This document shows, in pieces, positions 1 to 11,764 of a stretch of DNA of 64,000 nucleotides. The notes under the pieces are model-generated. The model was not told the DNA's origin. It saw only the letters and a list, made by a program, of their open reading frames with translations, and made no database searches. Position numbers and translations under genes: made by a program. The stretch comes from Siphonodentalium dalli. Taxonomy: Eukaryota; Mollusca; Scaphopoda; Gadilida; Siphonodentaliidae. How positions within the stretch are numbered: position 1 is the stretch's first letter; each line of letters begins with the position of its first letter. The stretch spans positions 7,518,036-7,582,035 of the forward strand of contig CP136069.1 of assembly GCA_032622095.1 (NCBI GenBank), in the 5' to 3' direction.

Positions 1-1473
1 CAACAAAAATGATCATAGCTCTAAATATGAACATCAAAACAGGAAGCAGTTTACTCTGTATGAAAGAATAAGGTTTGCAGGAGCTGGTGATGTTTAAGTT
101 TTATGCATCAATGTCCATATTTTCTAGATTTTGTCAATATAGTTTCCCCGACCCCATTTTTCAGATATAAATGAGATATTCAAATTTGGAATCAGTTTCC
201 AGAAAAATTAGTGAAATTCAGTGACTTTCATTGACATATCCATCATAAGGCATTTATTTCAACGCTAAAGTGTTTCAGGAGGAAAATTCAAATGATTTTG
301 CACATTAAACATACATTGTTTTTACAATTTATACACAAAAACCTTTAAAAATGAACAAAAAACGCCCCAAAAATGGCATTTTTAGATGAGTCAATTCTGA
401 AGATTAATAGGGCCATAATTTGCATTTCTATACCATGATTTGGGAAATTCCTTTACAATGTGTTTAACAATATATACTTAAGTTACTATGAGAAAGACGG
501 AGAATATGGATATATAATTATTGATTTGTATGACATCAAATATGCTATTTCATCATGCCGGTTCTGGACCACAGGCAAATTTGGTGGAACACACATTTTG
601 TTTAAGAATATTTTTGTCCTCTCAATCATAGATGCATAAAGAAATCATATTTTTGCACAACCTAGAGAGGAAATGACTAAATCAACAAGGAATCCCTTCA
701 TTTTACTCTATTTTTAAAAATACAATACCAAAAAAAACATATATTGCATGAATCCGGTACATTTTTCCTCCACTAGGCATTTTGTAACAGTGTTACAAGT
801 GTTACAAATGATTTAAAGTCCCAGTAGAAAACCGCAGCCTATTTTGAGAAATTGAGCCTCCGAAATTAGACAAACTCCAAATTTTGGAGGCACTTAAACT
901 CAAAATATAGTGAATGTATCTCAGAAAGCTTTTCTGTTCTGTAATCAGGGTTGTGCACTCTACACAATGGATATATAAATGGAAGGACATGTGAAAGGAA
1001 TTTTTTTTATAAACATCCTTAAAAAGTTATAAAATGAGTAGGCCCTATTTTACAAAATTTTGACAAATTTATTTCACAAAATTCATCAATTTCCATAAAT
1101 GCACTGGACTATTATTCATAATCATAGGAGAATATTCCCAAGGAGTAACTACATAATATTATGTGGTCTTCATTCAACTGCAGGTAAACAACAACATGAA
1201 CAGACTGACAGATGAACATCATTCAACATGGTCAAAAGAAATGTTGTTTCAAAAGAAAGAAATCGTGGTTGACCTTATCCTGAATTAAGGGAAACAACGG
1301 TCGTAAATGTTCAAATAAAAAAAGACAAATAATCATTGAGCCACAGTTTGAGCATCAAACTAAACCGATATAACGCCAAAAAATACTTTAAAACAGTCAT
1401 GGAACGGCATCCCTTGGAGAAGAATTTTTGGTCTGTGATAACGTTGCCACTTATTAAGTTATGGCGAATAATA
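1..1473. other. AT-rich region without recognised gene
   Basis: I see no convincing coding exon, RNA gene or inverted-repeat element here. Bases 1424-1466 resemble bases 21016-21055, which lie about 220 bp upstream of the proposed EMC2 start; both contain gataacgttgccacttatt. This suggests an old dispersed repeat. Confidence 0.5.
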
Positions 1474-1928
1474 GGGACACACTAATAGTTGTAGTCCGAG
1501 TCCGAGTCCAGTAAAACGTGTATTTTTTCGGCTGATTCCAATTACAACTTTCAGTGTGCTGGAGAACGAAAAATGTCGATAAAAGTGGAAATATAAGACT
1601 TACAAATTATCTTTTTAGTTTTTTATTTATAATTGGCATAACTTTCCACAAACCAAAATTCATCACTATTGGAATTATATTAACGACAATAAACGAAATT
1701 GAAAATCCCAACCAAGCTCATGCTATAACTTAGTCCCGCCATAGACTTCATATATCTTTTCCTATGTTCATCTATGGTCCCGCGTAGCGTAGGGGACTGA
1801 ACTCTGCCTTGCAGCTTGAATCCCAACTACACATTTTACTGCATAGAAATCGGATATATTTATATATCCGATTTCTATGTTTTACTGGGCTCGAGCTCGG
1901 ACTCGGACTACAACTATTAGTGTGTCCC
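1474..1928. mobile_element. 455-bp inverted-repeat MITE
   Basis: The left end reads gggacacactaatagttgta and the right end is its reverse complement; the arms continue for about 45 bp through a cgagtccgag-type stretch. No coding sequence lies inside. A target duplication is not clear, so the superfamily is left open. Confidence 0.8.
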
Positions 1929-4772
1929 GCATATTAGTTCCAGTTCATTAATGACGCGAAACCATGCAGACAATACATGATGTTTTTTTTTATATTTTGC
2001 TGATCATATAATCCAAACAGGAGTTATCGGTCGGAAACCAAAATGTTTACGAAATTGGACAAATTCTGCATTTTCCGACTTCTGTCCCTCCAGGTTTTTG
2101 GTTGAGCTTATAATTTACCGTTGTTAGTCGATAAAGGTCAGTAATCGGTAATTTTGAAAAATCCTGTTTTTGTGCAATGATATTCCGAAGTCATATCCTG
2201 AAGGCCTGATTGTTTGGGAGGGGGGGGGGGGGGGGGGTGACCCCATGATGATGGTGGGGATACGTTCACGTACCACCCCCTGGACATTGTTTTGAAATCC
2301 ATTACATTGAGAGCTAATCTAGGGCTCTTTGAGTCAGTATTTTGAATTTTACTGAGAGGTCAATTTGATAAAGTTTCTCAACCATAACTTTGGAAAATTT
2401 TATATATGTTTGGATTGGAAATGCTTATAAATTATTGTCAGATATCCTTTGGTTCAATGGATTATGCTTAGCGTGCTTGAAATGAGACTTAGACCTACCA
2501 TTATCACTCTAATTCATATAATAGGTTATTTTCTAAAATTCAAGTGAGAGACACATACATAATATACTAGTACAGAAACAATATCTATTAAGTTAGTTAA
2601 ATATACTATTAGTACTAACATATGTTAGTTTTTTATTTGATGTTATGAGATCCCACCTGATAACCAGGTTTATTTGATCAAATTGTCACTCTTCCTGTAC
2701 TGTTTTTGATTGAAAATATTTTTGTAAACTTTAATGTCTTATGTCTATATATATATACTAGCAGGGTTACCCGGCGTTGCCCAGGTTAATGTATGCTGTG
2801 GATATTTGTTGGGAATAGAGAATGCTCTTGCTTAAAGTGTTATACGATTTCTCATAAATTGTATATTCAAATAGCATCACAAAACATGATTAGTACAGTC
2901 ATGGAATATAAGTAGTGGCTCACCTTGTCAATTGTCATTCTGTTTATCACGATTAATCTGTTCCACCAATAATGAAGTATTTATTTATTTACAACTGCGT
3001 ATACATTAGACGTTATAATATGATACATGAACATCATAAACACATTAGTTCGATAAAAGATGATAATTGGGTTTTACATATTGAGATGTATCAATCAATC
3101 TAGTGGGTTGGACTAAGATCTAGAGGACACCTGGCTATCATATCTCCATGAAGATACAGATGTTTCAAAGAAATTTCCAGGTGCTCCTCTGTTCATGGTG
3201 CTATATATTGGCTAAATATTCTTAGTTTAAACGAAATGTTGCTGCGCACATATATCAGCTACATGTGACAGACACAGAGCGAGATTTTGAGTTGTTTATG
3301 TCAGTCGATGAGTCTGTTCTAAAACCCTTGTCAGATGTCATTATTGGTAGGATACTGAAAAGTCTTGTGCTACTAACTGCATTTTCTTGTATATCAGAAG
3401 AAACTATATTTGACTGCACACTGTGACCACTATTTTTGAACAGGCCTTCCATAGTCTCTTGACAAATTGTAACATTTTGTGGAAACTGTATTGAATGGAA
3501 CAGACTAAATTTTGATATTATATATATGCAATCCTCTGTCGGTTCGAGGTCTCTCAGTTTGCACGAATATATGTATCTCTTCAATAGAATGATAAATATA
3601 CGTTTAATGATTCTTCTAGTTATCTCGTTTTGCTAGCTCAATGTCACAGTGTGAATGCCTTGATTGCCATTCCCATATAAATATGACTGTTAAGAAGATA
3701 TAATTGTTCAAGTGACTTATGTGGGTCACCATATGTCGGGATTGTGAAATGTGAACGCCCAACTACTTAAAATGATATGGAGATGGCCTGGTGACTGTAT
3801 ATAACTTATATGTGGATATCGGCGAATAGCAATCTTATCAATGATAGTGCATATCCGCTCGCCATCCGTGACGCAAACGACACCAAATGTGATTTAATTC
3901 ATGGTATATCATTAGAGAAAAACGTGTATGAATTTGGTGGAATTTGGTTTATTAAATCAATTGTTGATGCAACGCTGACTCAACTTCACTGAGCGAAAAT
4001 ATCACAATGATCAATAATTACACACAGTATAAAATTTTGTTATGAATCAACATGTATAACGCAAATACACATGCTTCTAATATAATGTCGCCATTAAAGA
4101 TGGCAAGTGCCATTAAGGACAGAAACATTAGATTAAGATGGACTTGCCACAATAAACCCATCAACAGATTAAACGCTATCAAACAGAAATAAAATTACCA
4201 TTATGTACAAGCGTTTAATGATACACGCGCCGTTAGGAACGCACGCCTGAGCACGTCTCTCTTCCAAGGCCACAACAATTTAATGAGGTTCCTCGTATAA
4301 TTTAATTTAATCAAATATATGTATCACGTGATTCACCATGAAATCTCTTACAAGTGTGATACAGAGCAATGTAGGGTACAATGACATATATATTGATAAG
4401 GAACAGTTTATAAGATAATAAAGGTTTGCAGCGTGTGTATGCCAAGGTAATGTTTTTTTCCCTCAAACTTTGCTTGCTGGAGTGTCAGTCAGAATTAGGG
4501 ACCTAGCAGAAAATAGCGATATCAGTAAATGAACAAGCCGTTTCATCAGAGGTGTCATTGGAGCTTATGAACCATACAAACTTATTGCTATCATCTAATA
4601 CCTTGAATAATGGGATATTTATTTATTTATATTTGAATCAAAAGAGGCTTCCGCACATTCTCTAGCATTGGACATTACAAATACTCCAAGTTGTTTTATT
4701 ATTTCACATATTACCTTGAAATCTCATGAGATGAAAAACGAAAGTCCGATCATAATCGGCAGCTGTTACTCT
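1929..4772. other. Intergenic region, mostly unassigned
   Basis: Contains a poly-G tract at 2220-2237 and a short conserved-looking GC-rich motif (gggttacccggcgttgccca) at about 2764-2783 after a TA run. Such motifs often mark the end of a retroelement, but no retroelement body is recognisable. One 109-codon ORF is listed separately. Confidence 0.4.
3255..3584 (-). CDS. Unrecognised 109-codon ORF, doubtful
   Basis: I do not recognise this product. It runs from ATG at 3584 to a stop at 3255, is rich in Ser, Ile and Asn, and shows no domain, signal peptide or membrane segment that I can name. No clear splice sites or polyadenylation signal tie it to a gene. ORFs of this length occur by chance in such DNA, so it may be non-coding. 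Confidence 0.15.
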   Translation of the reverse strand: MKRYIYSCKLRDLEPTEDCIYIISKFSLFHSIQFPQNVTICQETMEGLFKNSGHSVQSNIVSSDIQENAVSSTRLFSILPIMTSDKGFRTDSSTDINNSKSRSVSVTCS

Positions 4773-5220
4773 GGTACTCAATCTGATCAGACGGTCCCCA
4801 TACCATCATGATACAATGACAACATTTTTTTCAAAATAGGCTTTAGTTAGCAGCACCGATTTATTGCAAAAACAATGCTAACCACTGTCAATTATGGTAT
4901 TAAAACTTATTTATCAACATTTTATTCAACAAAATATGGCCATATTGTCACTGAAGTATAAAAAATTTGACCGTATTACCACTTGATTTTAGATATATCT
5001 ATCTTCATCCGCAATTTTGTCCGAGACCCTCCGTTTGACCACATGTTTCTGGGCCACATATTATTACACATCTCGAGAAATAACAAAAATAAAAAATTGA
5101 TATCTGATCACTCTCAGCTTTGATGGGTGGGTTCCTCGACTAAAATTAAATATTTCTTTACGAAGCCTGTCGAAGCCAAAGAAATAGTAATTTAGGAGCG
5201 TCTGATCAGATTGAGTACCT
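4773..5220. mobile_element. Family J MITE, copy 1
   Basis: The ends are inverted: ggtactcaatctgatcagac on the left and gatcagattgagtacc on the right. Related, more diverged copies end at 37630 and 46055, and another starts at 60065. All keep the terminal ggtactcaatc. There is no coding content. Confidence 0.75.
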
Positions 5221-5342
5221 TTAACGGTTTAACCCACCCCTTGTTGATAGTAAATTACGATGATCGTAAACGATTGGGTGAATAACATATATGAGAATTT
5301 ATGGGTCTTAGTGCCAAGGTTGCACAATTGGTATCGCTTTGA

Positions 5343-5632
5343 CCCTGTGCCAATGCATTCTCTTATATATGCGAGTCGACCATAGGTCGCCTCGCATATA
5401 TAAGAGAATGCATTGGCTTAACAATTTTTATCATTTTTTTAAAATAAATGTTTCTTACAATTTTTAGGACATAAAATAAAAAACATCCATTACCCTGCAG
5501 GGAGCCCCACACATATATAGAAGCATATAGAAGAGTGTCGTCTGCTCATGTTTGTCTGGGGCGCTGTATGGGTGAAATTATAAAATTGTTAAAGAATACA
5601 AGAAAAAATTATTAAAATTGTTAAAGAATACT
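5343..5632. mobile_element. Partial family A/C core with palindrome
   Basis: Starts with ccctgtgcc and a 67-bp palindrome (5350-5416). An AT-rich spacer follows, then a second hairpin containing gggagccccacacatatata and gctcatgtttgtctgggg. The closing palindrome of complete copies (for example 33940-34293) is missing, so this is a 3'-truncated copy. Confidence 0.8.
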
Positions 5633-5659
5633 ATTGGAATACCCAAGGACCACTATTTC

Positions 5660-6095
5660 AATGTTTGCTCACATAGCAGCTGAGGCCAAAGCAAAATGAG
5701 GTTTCCAGAATCCAGAGGGTGAATTTAGTGACACTAGCCTGCCATGTGGGATAGCGTCACTAAATTCACCTTCTGGAGACCTCATTCTGCTTAGACCTTG
5801 TCTTTTTGAAGTATCTATAGTCTTAAATTAACATTGTTTTTATTTATTTTTTCCCCTCTGGAAAGTTTCTATAAAGATAAAATGCATAATTTAGGTGCCT
5901 AATGGGTGAACATCATCAACTTCAACTGGGGAACTTCAATCTGACCCTTGCTCTCCCATAGCAGTTGAGGCCTAAGCAGAATGAGTTTCCCAGATGGTGA
6001 ATTTAGTGACACTAGCCATGTGGGGTAGCGTCACTAAATTGACCCTCTGGTGATCTCATTCTGCAAATGACGGAGACATCATTCTGCAAATGACA
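5660..6095. mobile_element. Family D element, full-length type
   Basis: Two palindromic end modules (about 5691-5790 and 5979-6064) flank ~190 bp of unique spacer. Each module is a hairpin between gcagaatgaggt-type and acctcattctgc-type sequence. The same architecture recurs at 26115-26529, 35207-35628, 39800-40165, 51420-51720 and 62340-62790. Confidence 0.75.
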
Positions 6096-6263
6096 GACAC
6101 GTCATTGGAGGCTCATAAACTACTATTGTGTATACTATTCGCCAATTAGTATTCATATTAAAGATGGTCTATCTCTTTGTAAATTATGTGTTATAGAGTT
6201 ACCGGGGTATAAAATGTTAGAAATGAATCAAAGAAATGAATGGTCTGTTCTAAAAATAGAACA

Positions 6264-7991
6264 ATGAAAGTGTCAATGACATTGTAGGTCAACTTGGAAA
6301 GGGACTAATTTCATGTGTTACAGTCAATTTAGTGATTAGGAATGTGAAAGTTGAAAGGCCTAGTTGTGCAAAGAGTAAAATCCAAGATGGCCACCGGCAG
6401 TCATGTTTTTTTGCCAAATGACCCCAAAAAGGCTTGTTCCCATTTACATGTCATTGTTAACATCCATGACAAATTTCATGATGATCCGACGAAAGATACA
6501 ACCTGTAGCCCGTGCCAAAGGATTTAGTCATGTAAAGAGTAAAATACAAGATGGCTGCTGGCGGCCATGTTTCTTGGCCGAATGACCTCAAAATGACTCG
6601 TTTCCCATCTACATGTCATTGTTAACATCCATGACAAATATCATGATGATCGGCCAAAGATACGACTTGTAGCCCGTGCCAAAGGATTTAGTCATGCAAA
6701 GAGTAAATTAAAGATGGCTGCTGATGGAGATGTTTTTTGGCCGAACGAACCCAAAATTACTCGTTCCCATCTACATGTCAATATTAACATCCATGACCAA
6801 TTTCATAATGATCAGACCAAAGCTACGACCTGTAGCCCATGGCAACGGATTTAGTCATGCAAAGAGTAAAATCCAAGATGACTGCTGGCGGCAATGTTAT
6901 TTGGCCGAATGACCCCATAATTACTCATTCCAATCTACATGTCAATATTAACATCCATGACATGTTTCATGATGATCCGAAAAAAGATACGACCTGTAGC
7001 CAGTGGTAATGGATTGAATTTTGAAATCAAAGATGCCACTGGTGGCCATGTTTTTAGGCCAAACAAACCCAAAATAACTTGTTCCCATCAACATGTCAAT
7101 ATGTCAATATTAACATCCATGACAAATTTCCATATATAATAAAGGATATATAAGTAATCGATTACGATTACTTGTAATCAAGAAATGTCATGATTACTGA
7201 TTACAGACATTTACTCCAAATTTTGTAATCGATTACTTTCATTACGATTACTGATTACGATTACCCCAACCCTGGCCAATGGATTTAATTTTGAAATTCA
7301 AGATGGCTGCCAGCGGCCATGTTTTTTGACCGAATGACCCCAAAATGACTCATTCCCATCTACATTGTTAACATCCATGACAAATTTTATGATGATCAGA
7401 CTAAAGGTACGACCTGTAGCCTGTGCCAAAGGATTTAGTCATGCAAAGAGTAAAATCCAAGATGGCTGCTGGCAGCCATGTTTTTCGGCCAAACGACCCC
7501 AAAATGACTCGTTCCCATCTACATGTCATTGTTAACATCCATGACAAATTTCATGAAGATCCGACCAAAGCTATGACCTGTAGCCCGCGCCAAAGGATTT
7601 ATTCATGCAAAGAGTATAAAATCCAAGATGGCTGCTGGTGGCCATGTTTTTTGGCCGAACAACCACAAAATCACTGGTTCCCATCTACATGTCAATATTA
7701 ACATCCATGAGAACTTTCATGATGATCAGACGAACAGTACGACCTGTAGCCTGCACCAATGGAATTAATTTTGAAATCCAAGATGGCCACCAGCGGCCAT
7801 GTTTTTTGGCTGAATGACCTCAAATGACTCGTTCCCATCTACATATCAACATTCATGACAAATTTCATAAAGATCAGACCACAGGTACAACCTGTAGCCC
7901 GCGCCAAAGGAAATTGTTGATGGACATGTGCAGACAGACCACAGATGCCAACCCATGGCAATAGCTCAAACTTACAAAGTAAGTTGAGCTA
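6264..7991. mobile_element. Family H tandem-array element, copy 1
   Basis: Starts with atgaaagtgtcaatgaca and (g)tcaacttgg, and ends in a hairpin, agctcaaacttac and gtaagttgagct. About ten degenerate repeats of ~163 bp lie between, each containing aagatggc, ccccaaaatgactcgttccc and aacatccatgacaaattt. Short ORFs of 60-92 codons occur because each unit is partly open; they are not genes. The plan matches pearl/HINE-type Helentron derivatives of bivalves (family knowledge; the assignment is inference). Confidence 0.75.
7138..7276. mobile_element. hAT-like terminal fragment inside array 1
   Basis: About 135 bp built on gtaatcgattacgattact and ending ccccaaccctgg interrupts the tandem array; array sequence resumes at ccaatggatt. 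Only one plausible terminus is visible, so this is probably a fragment. Confidence 0.45.
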
Positions 7992-8068
7992 ATAAAGTGC
8001 CCCACTTAATCATTTCATTTTATAATAAAATATTCTGAATAAAATCAATATTGATAGAAGAATTGATA

Positions 8069-8074
8069 TTTATT
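8069..8074 (-). promoter_or_regulatory. Polyadenylation signal of the zinc-finger gene
   Basis: The minus strand reads AATAAA here, about 60 bp past the zinc-finger stop codon. The distance is normal for a short 3' UTR. Confidence 0.5.
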
Positions 8075-8133
8075 ATTATATACCCACAAATACATTCGTT
8101 ACATGAAGAGATATCCCATCTTTAAATAAAGGG

Positions 8134-10530
8134 TTAATGTTGTGTTTGATTGTGTATTTTCCTATGATTCATCATGTTGCCACGAGTTGTAAATTGTTTT
8201 TCACAGATATCACATGCATACGGTCGCACACCGGAATGAACTCTTTGATGAACTTTCAAGTTTTTCTTTTCAGAGAATCTCTTTAGACACAGCTCACATG
8301 CAAATGGCTTCTCTCCTGTATGTGTCTTTGTGTGTGATTTCAACACACAAAAATAATTGAATCTTTTATCACAAACGTCACATTTATGCCATCTCCTCTT
8401 TCTATGCATATAGAGTTTATGTCTTCTAAGAATTGAATGATTTTTTAATATCTTCCCACAAATTTCACAAGCACAACGCTGCCCCTCTGTGTGTACATTT
8501 TCTTTGTGATATTGCCAGTTCCTTTTAATAGAGAACTTCTTCCCACAAATATCACATGTAAACTGAGGTATGGTGTGCTTCGATTGCTTGTGGAACCACA
8601 ATGTTGCATTGGACCGCTTGATATCGCCACATATATCACAAAGAAACTCCTTTATAGAAAGTGCGTAACTGTGTTCGACTTCCTTGTGTCTATCTATCGC
8701 TGTCAAACTTTCTTCGACCTCTTTATGGCTATCTATCGCTGTTGAACTGTTGTCGACATCTTTATGTCTATTTAACACTGTTGAACTTTGTTCGACCTCT
8801 TTATGTCTATCTATCGCTGCTGAACTGTGTTCAGCGTCTTTACGATCACAGATTTTTTCCTTTTTTATATGCGACATCATGTGGGCTTTATATTCCTCTC
8901 TGTTCTTAAATTTGAAACCACAAATATTACACGCACCCTGAAATGAATTAGTGGAAAATGGATTGTTGTTATTTATAACATTTTTGTGACTGTTCAGATG
9001 TTCAGTGTAGTCCTTTCTGGAAGTTGACTTGAAACCGCAAATATTGCATGCGCAATGGAGCGTATAACAGGAATCTGGTTTGATGCTAACTATATGAGTT
9101 TTCAGATGTTTCATGTAGACATCTCTGGACATTCCCTTCAAACCACAAATATTGCAATCGTACAATTTGGAATTTAGATCGTCGAACTTTATTATTACAT
9201 TATGGGTTTCCATGTGCTCCGTATATTGCTGTTTAGATGTTGCCTTGAATCCACAAATATTACATGCACATATAAACGAAATATTGGATTCCGGATTGCT
9301 TATGATTGTTGTGTGTTCGACTTCTTTATGTCTATCTATTGTCGTTGAACTGTGTTCAGCATCTTCATGATCACATGTTTGATCCTTTTTTATATGCGAA
9401 TAAATGTGGGCTTTATATTCCTCTCTGTTCTTAAATTTGAAACCACAAATATTACACGCACCCTGAAATGAAATAATGGAAAATGGATTGTTGTTATTTA
9501 TAACATTTTTGTGACTGTTCAGATGTTCAGTGTAGTCCTTTCTGGAAGTTGACTTGAAACCGCAAATATTACATGCGCAATGGAGCGTATCACAGGAATC
9601 TGGTTTGATGCTAACTATATGAGTTTTCAGATGTTTCATGTGGACATCTCTGGACATTCCCTTCAAACCACAAATATTGCAATCATACAATTTGGAATTT
9701 AGATCGTCAAATTTTATTGTCATATCATGTGTTTCCATGTGTTCCGTATATTGCTGTTTGGATGTTGCCTTGAATCCACAAATATTACATGCACACATTA
9801 ATGAAATATTGGATTCCGGATTGCTTATGATTGTTGTGTTGAAATTCAATGACTGGTTATCATTAGAACCCCGAGATTCCTTCACTTTTCCAGCCAACTG
9901 ACTAAGAATATTCGAAGCCGAGAATGCACTGATATTCGCCGATGCTGTAGAGGTAGGTTCTACAGTCGCACATTGGTTCCTCAGTGATAATGAAGTGTTA
10001 GGCTGGTTCCCTCGTAACTCAGCAATATTAAAAGCTGATGATGTACTGGTAGTATTAGGTCCTAACATATGCTGACTCACTGAATGAGATGAGCCTATAT
10101 TTTCTCCGGATGTACGCTCTTTACACATCTGATCATGATTAGCGACAACCTCTTGGAAAGATTTATCACAAGAGAGACAATTTGAATTATAATTTCCGGT
10201 AAGAACTTTTCTATTATCAGAAGGCTCAATGTCATATTTCGTTGGAATGGTAGATTCATTAAGGATTTTGCCATTATCAGAAGACTCAATGTCATATTTC
10301 GTTGGAATGGTACATTCATTAAGGAATTTGCTATTATCAGAAGATTCGGTGTCATATTTAGCTGGAATGGTACATTCTTTAAGGATTTTGAAGTTATCAG
10401 AAGTCTCAACTTTGAAACATTTCACAGGGACGATACACTCAGACGACGCTCCCGTTTTTAAACATTTCACAGGGACGATGCACTCCGGCGACGCTCCATA
10501 TTTGAAATCTGATTTCACTGATGTATCCAT
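8134..10530 (-). CDS. C2H2 zinc-finger protein, 798 residues
   Basis: Probably a nuclear DNA-binding protein; the target and orthologue are unknown to me. The N-terminal ~140 residues carry short repeats: a 15-residue ECIVPVKC motif twice, then a ~20-residue SDN-K-LNECTIPTKYD motif about four times. A degenerate finger (CLSC...HDQMC) follows. From about residue 231, two blocks of 175 residues each contain four fingers of the type CNICGFK-X7-Y-X2-H-X3-H. Residues ~575-625 repeat the 13-mer SSTAIDRHKEVE. The last ~170 residues hold six fingers; only the last three are joined by classical linkers (TGEKPF, SGVRPY). ATG at 10530 is the first in the open frame. No frameshift or stop interrupts it, so the gene looks intact. 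No KRAB, BTB, ZAD or SCAN domain is visible. Confidence 0.88.
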   Translation of the reverse strand: MDTSVKSDFKYGASPECIVPVKCLKTGASSECIVPVKCFKVETSDNFKILKECTIPAKYDTESSDNSKFLNECTIPTKYDIESSDNGKILNESTIPTKYDIEPSDNRKVLTGNYNSNCLSCDKSFQEVVANHDQMCKERTSGENIGSSHSVSQHMLGPNTTSTSSAFNIAELRGNQPNTSLSLRNQCATVEPTSTASANISAFSASNILSQLAGKVKESRGSNDNQSLNFNTTIISNPESNISLMCACNICGFKATSKQQYTEHMETHDMTIKFDDLNSKLYDCNICGLKGMSRDVHMKHLKTHIVSIKPDSCDTLHCACNICGFKSTSRKDYTEHLNSHKNVINNNNPFSIISFQGACNICGFKFKNREEYKAHIYSHIKKDQTCDHEDAEHSSTTIDRHKEVEHTTIISNPESNISFICACNICGFKATSKQQYTEHMETHNVIIKFDDLNSKLYDCNICGLKGMSRDVYMKHLKTHIVSIKPDSCYTLHCACNICGFKSTSRKDYTEHLNSHKNVINNNNPFSTNSFQGACNICGFKFKNREEYKAHMMSHIKKEKICDRKDAEHSSAAIDRHKEVEQSSTVLNRHKDVDNSSTAIDSHKEVEESLTAIDRHKEVEHSYALSIKEFLCDICGDIKRSNATLWFHKQSKHTIPQFTCDICGKKFSIKRNWQYHKENVHTEGQRCACEICGKILKNHSILRRHKLYMHRKRRWHKCDVCDKRFNYFCVLKSHTKTHTGEKPFACELCLKRFSEKKNLKVHQRVHSGVRPYACDICEKQFTTRGNMMNHRKIHNQTQH
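8785..9837 (-). repeat. 525-bp tandem duplication inside the zinc-finger gene
   Basis: Two successive ~525-bp (175-codon) units meet near 9311. Matching points, for example the ggattccggattgcttatga stretch, sit at 9286 and 9811. Both units keep all four fingers and the reading frame, and differ at only a few positions, which suggests a recent unequal exchange or gene conversion. Confidence 0.9.
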
Positions 10531-10545
10531 CTAAGTTCTTCACTG

Positions 10546-10547
10546 CT
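10546..10547 (-). promoter_or_regulatory. Putative splice acceptor upstream of the zinc-finger ATG
   Basis: On the minus strand ttttgtatttccag ends here, 15 bases before the ATG. It has a pyrimidine-rich tract and AG, which would give a short 5' UTR piece and a non-coding first exon further right. The partner donor was not identified. Confidence 0.45.
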
Positions 10548-10591
10548 GGAAATACAAAAGATTTTATGTCAATTGTTTGTATTTGTATTAA

Positions 10592-10921
10592 CCCTTTCAG
10601 TGCCAGGTCCGATTTTTGTATCAACACATATACCCTGTGCCAATGCATTCTCTTATATATGCCGGTCGACCATAGGTCGCCTCGCATATATAATAAGAGA
10701 ATGCATTGGCCTAACAATTTTTCATCATTTGTTATTATTTTTTACAATTTTAATAATTTTTTCTTATATTCTTTAACAGACTTATTTTGTAGGTTTAGTG
10801 CCAGGGAATCTTACGTTTTTCATGGGCATAAAAATTATTACTATGAACACTTGGTGATAGTTTTGAGTTATAACATGCCCCTAAGGTTTTGTCCAGTTTG
10901 TTTTTAAATTTGCTATAGCAT
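10592..10921. mobile_element. Family B MITE with A palindrome, truncated
   Basis: TTAA at 10588-10591 precedes CCCTTTCAGTGCCAGG, the family B terminus. The A palindrome is at 10640-10709. The right terminus seen in complete copies is missing. The element lies just upstream of the zinc-finger gene. Confidence 0.75.
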
Positions 10922-11000
10922 CTGATAGCATTCGTATTAAAACGAAGAGAGTTAAATACAGTTTCATGGTTTCGCAGATTTATCCCAGAACCAATGATTA

Positions 11001-11193
11001 TACAGTAATGCCCTAAATAATCGACTCCTTAACCACAGCAGAATTATGAATAATTTTTCAGGATTTAGTCAGAAATATGGTTTGTTGCCATTCATCAGAA
11101 AGCTCTCAATGAGCCAAATTTCCGACTAAATCCTGAAAAATTACCCACAATTCTTCTGTGGTTAAGGAGTCGATTAATTAGGGCATTATTGTA
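11001..11193. mobile_element. Family G foldback, copy 1 (diverged)
   Basis: The hairpin begins tacagtaatgccctaaataa and ends with its near-complement; the arms carry ccacagcagaattatg and aggatttagtcag. The loop is a few bases. Terminal TA dinucleotides fit a Tc1/mariner-type MITE. Confidence 0.8.
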
Positions 11194-11224
11194 CATGCAT
11201 CTTCAATTTCACAAAATTCATTTA

Positions 11225-11335
11225 GGATCATGTCATGAATCTCTACTCTGGCTATTAATGCATGTAGAGATCATATTTCACCAGTACAAAACCATATTAA
11301 CTTTTTGAAATTTTGACAAGGAACCTAAATAATGT
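11225..11335. mobile_element. Family I fragment
   Basis: Resembles the left part of the inverted-repeat element at 21818-22102: both contain catgaatctctact, gtagagatcatatt and ttttgacagggaacc-like stretches. The other end is missing. Confidence 0.55.
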
Positions 11336-11764
11336 GGGGAATTTATTTCTTAGAACTTTATTGTTCCTTAAAGACATATTATGGAATTGTTCGAGTTTGT
11401 GAAACTGATAAGTTAGTATTCAGGTGTTATGCCAACTGGAGAATGTAGCATTCTACCAATCTTGCAGACATCGAACATACCATAACATTCCATAGAAAAC
11501 ATCGTCTGAACTACACTCAAGTGTAAATATTTACATCTGGATCCGGGATGCAATAATCGGTCGCGGGTGACAAACAAACACAAATGATTTTGCCATCCAG
11601 AGTCAGTGCATTTATTTAATATATCAGAATGATGGTGTGTGTTGGCAATTTGAATTAATATTCGTAAAAAGAACAACTTCGAGTTAGAATATTCTCCATT
11701 TCTATTGGATCACCCTACCAGAGTGTTTCACACCCCTTTAATAACGTACTTCACCATAGGTGAA

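Noticed and set aside
2753..2783. Retroelement end at the TA run plus gggttacccggcgttgccca
   Set aside because: The motif looks familiar from repeat ends, but no body, inverted partner or target duplication is visible, so no element was called.
5350..5416. A palindromes as Rho-independent terminators or microRNA precursors
   Set aside because: Bacterial terminators do not apply here, and the many near-identical copies inside transposon ends argue for MITE structure; a small-RNA role is possible but not shown.
6403..7701. Series of 60-92 codon plus-strand ORFs with similar peptides (SKIQDGCWRPCF-like)
   Set aside because: They fall one per unit in the family H tandem array, recur in arrays 2 and 3, shift frame between units and lack any gene context. 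They are repeat-born frames.
8445..9901. ORFs on the other frames and strand of the zinc-finger gene
   Set aside because: Shadows of the 798-codon frame; the plus-strand ones repeat only because the gene repeats.
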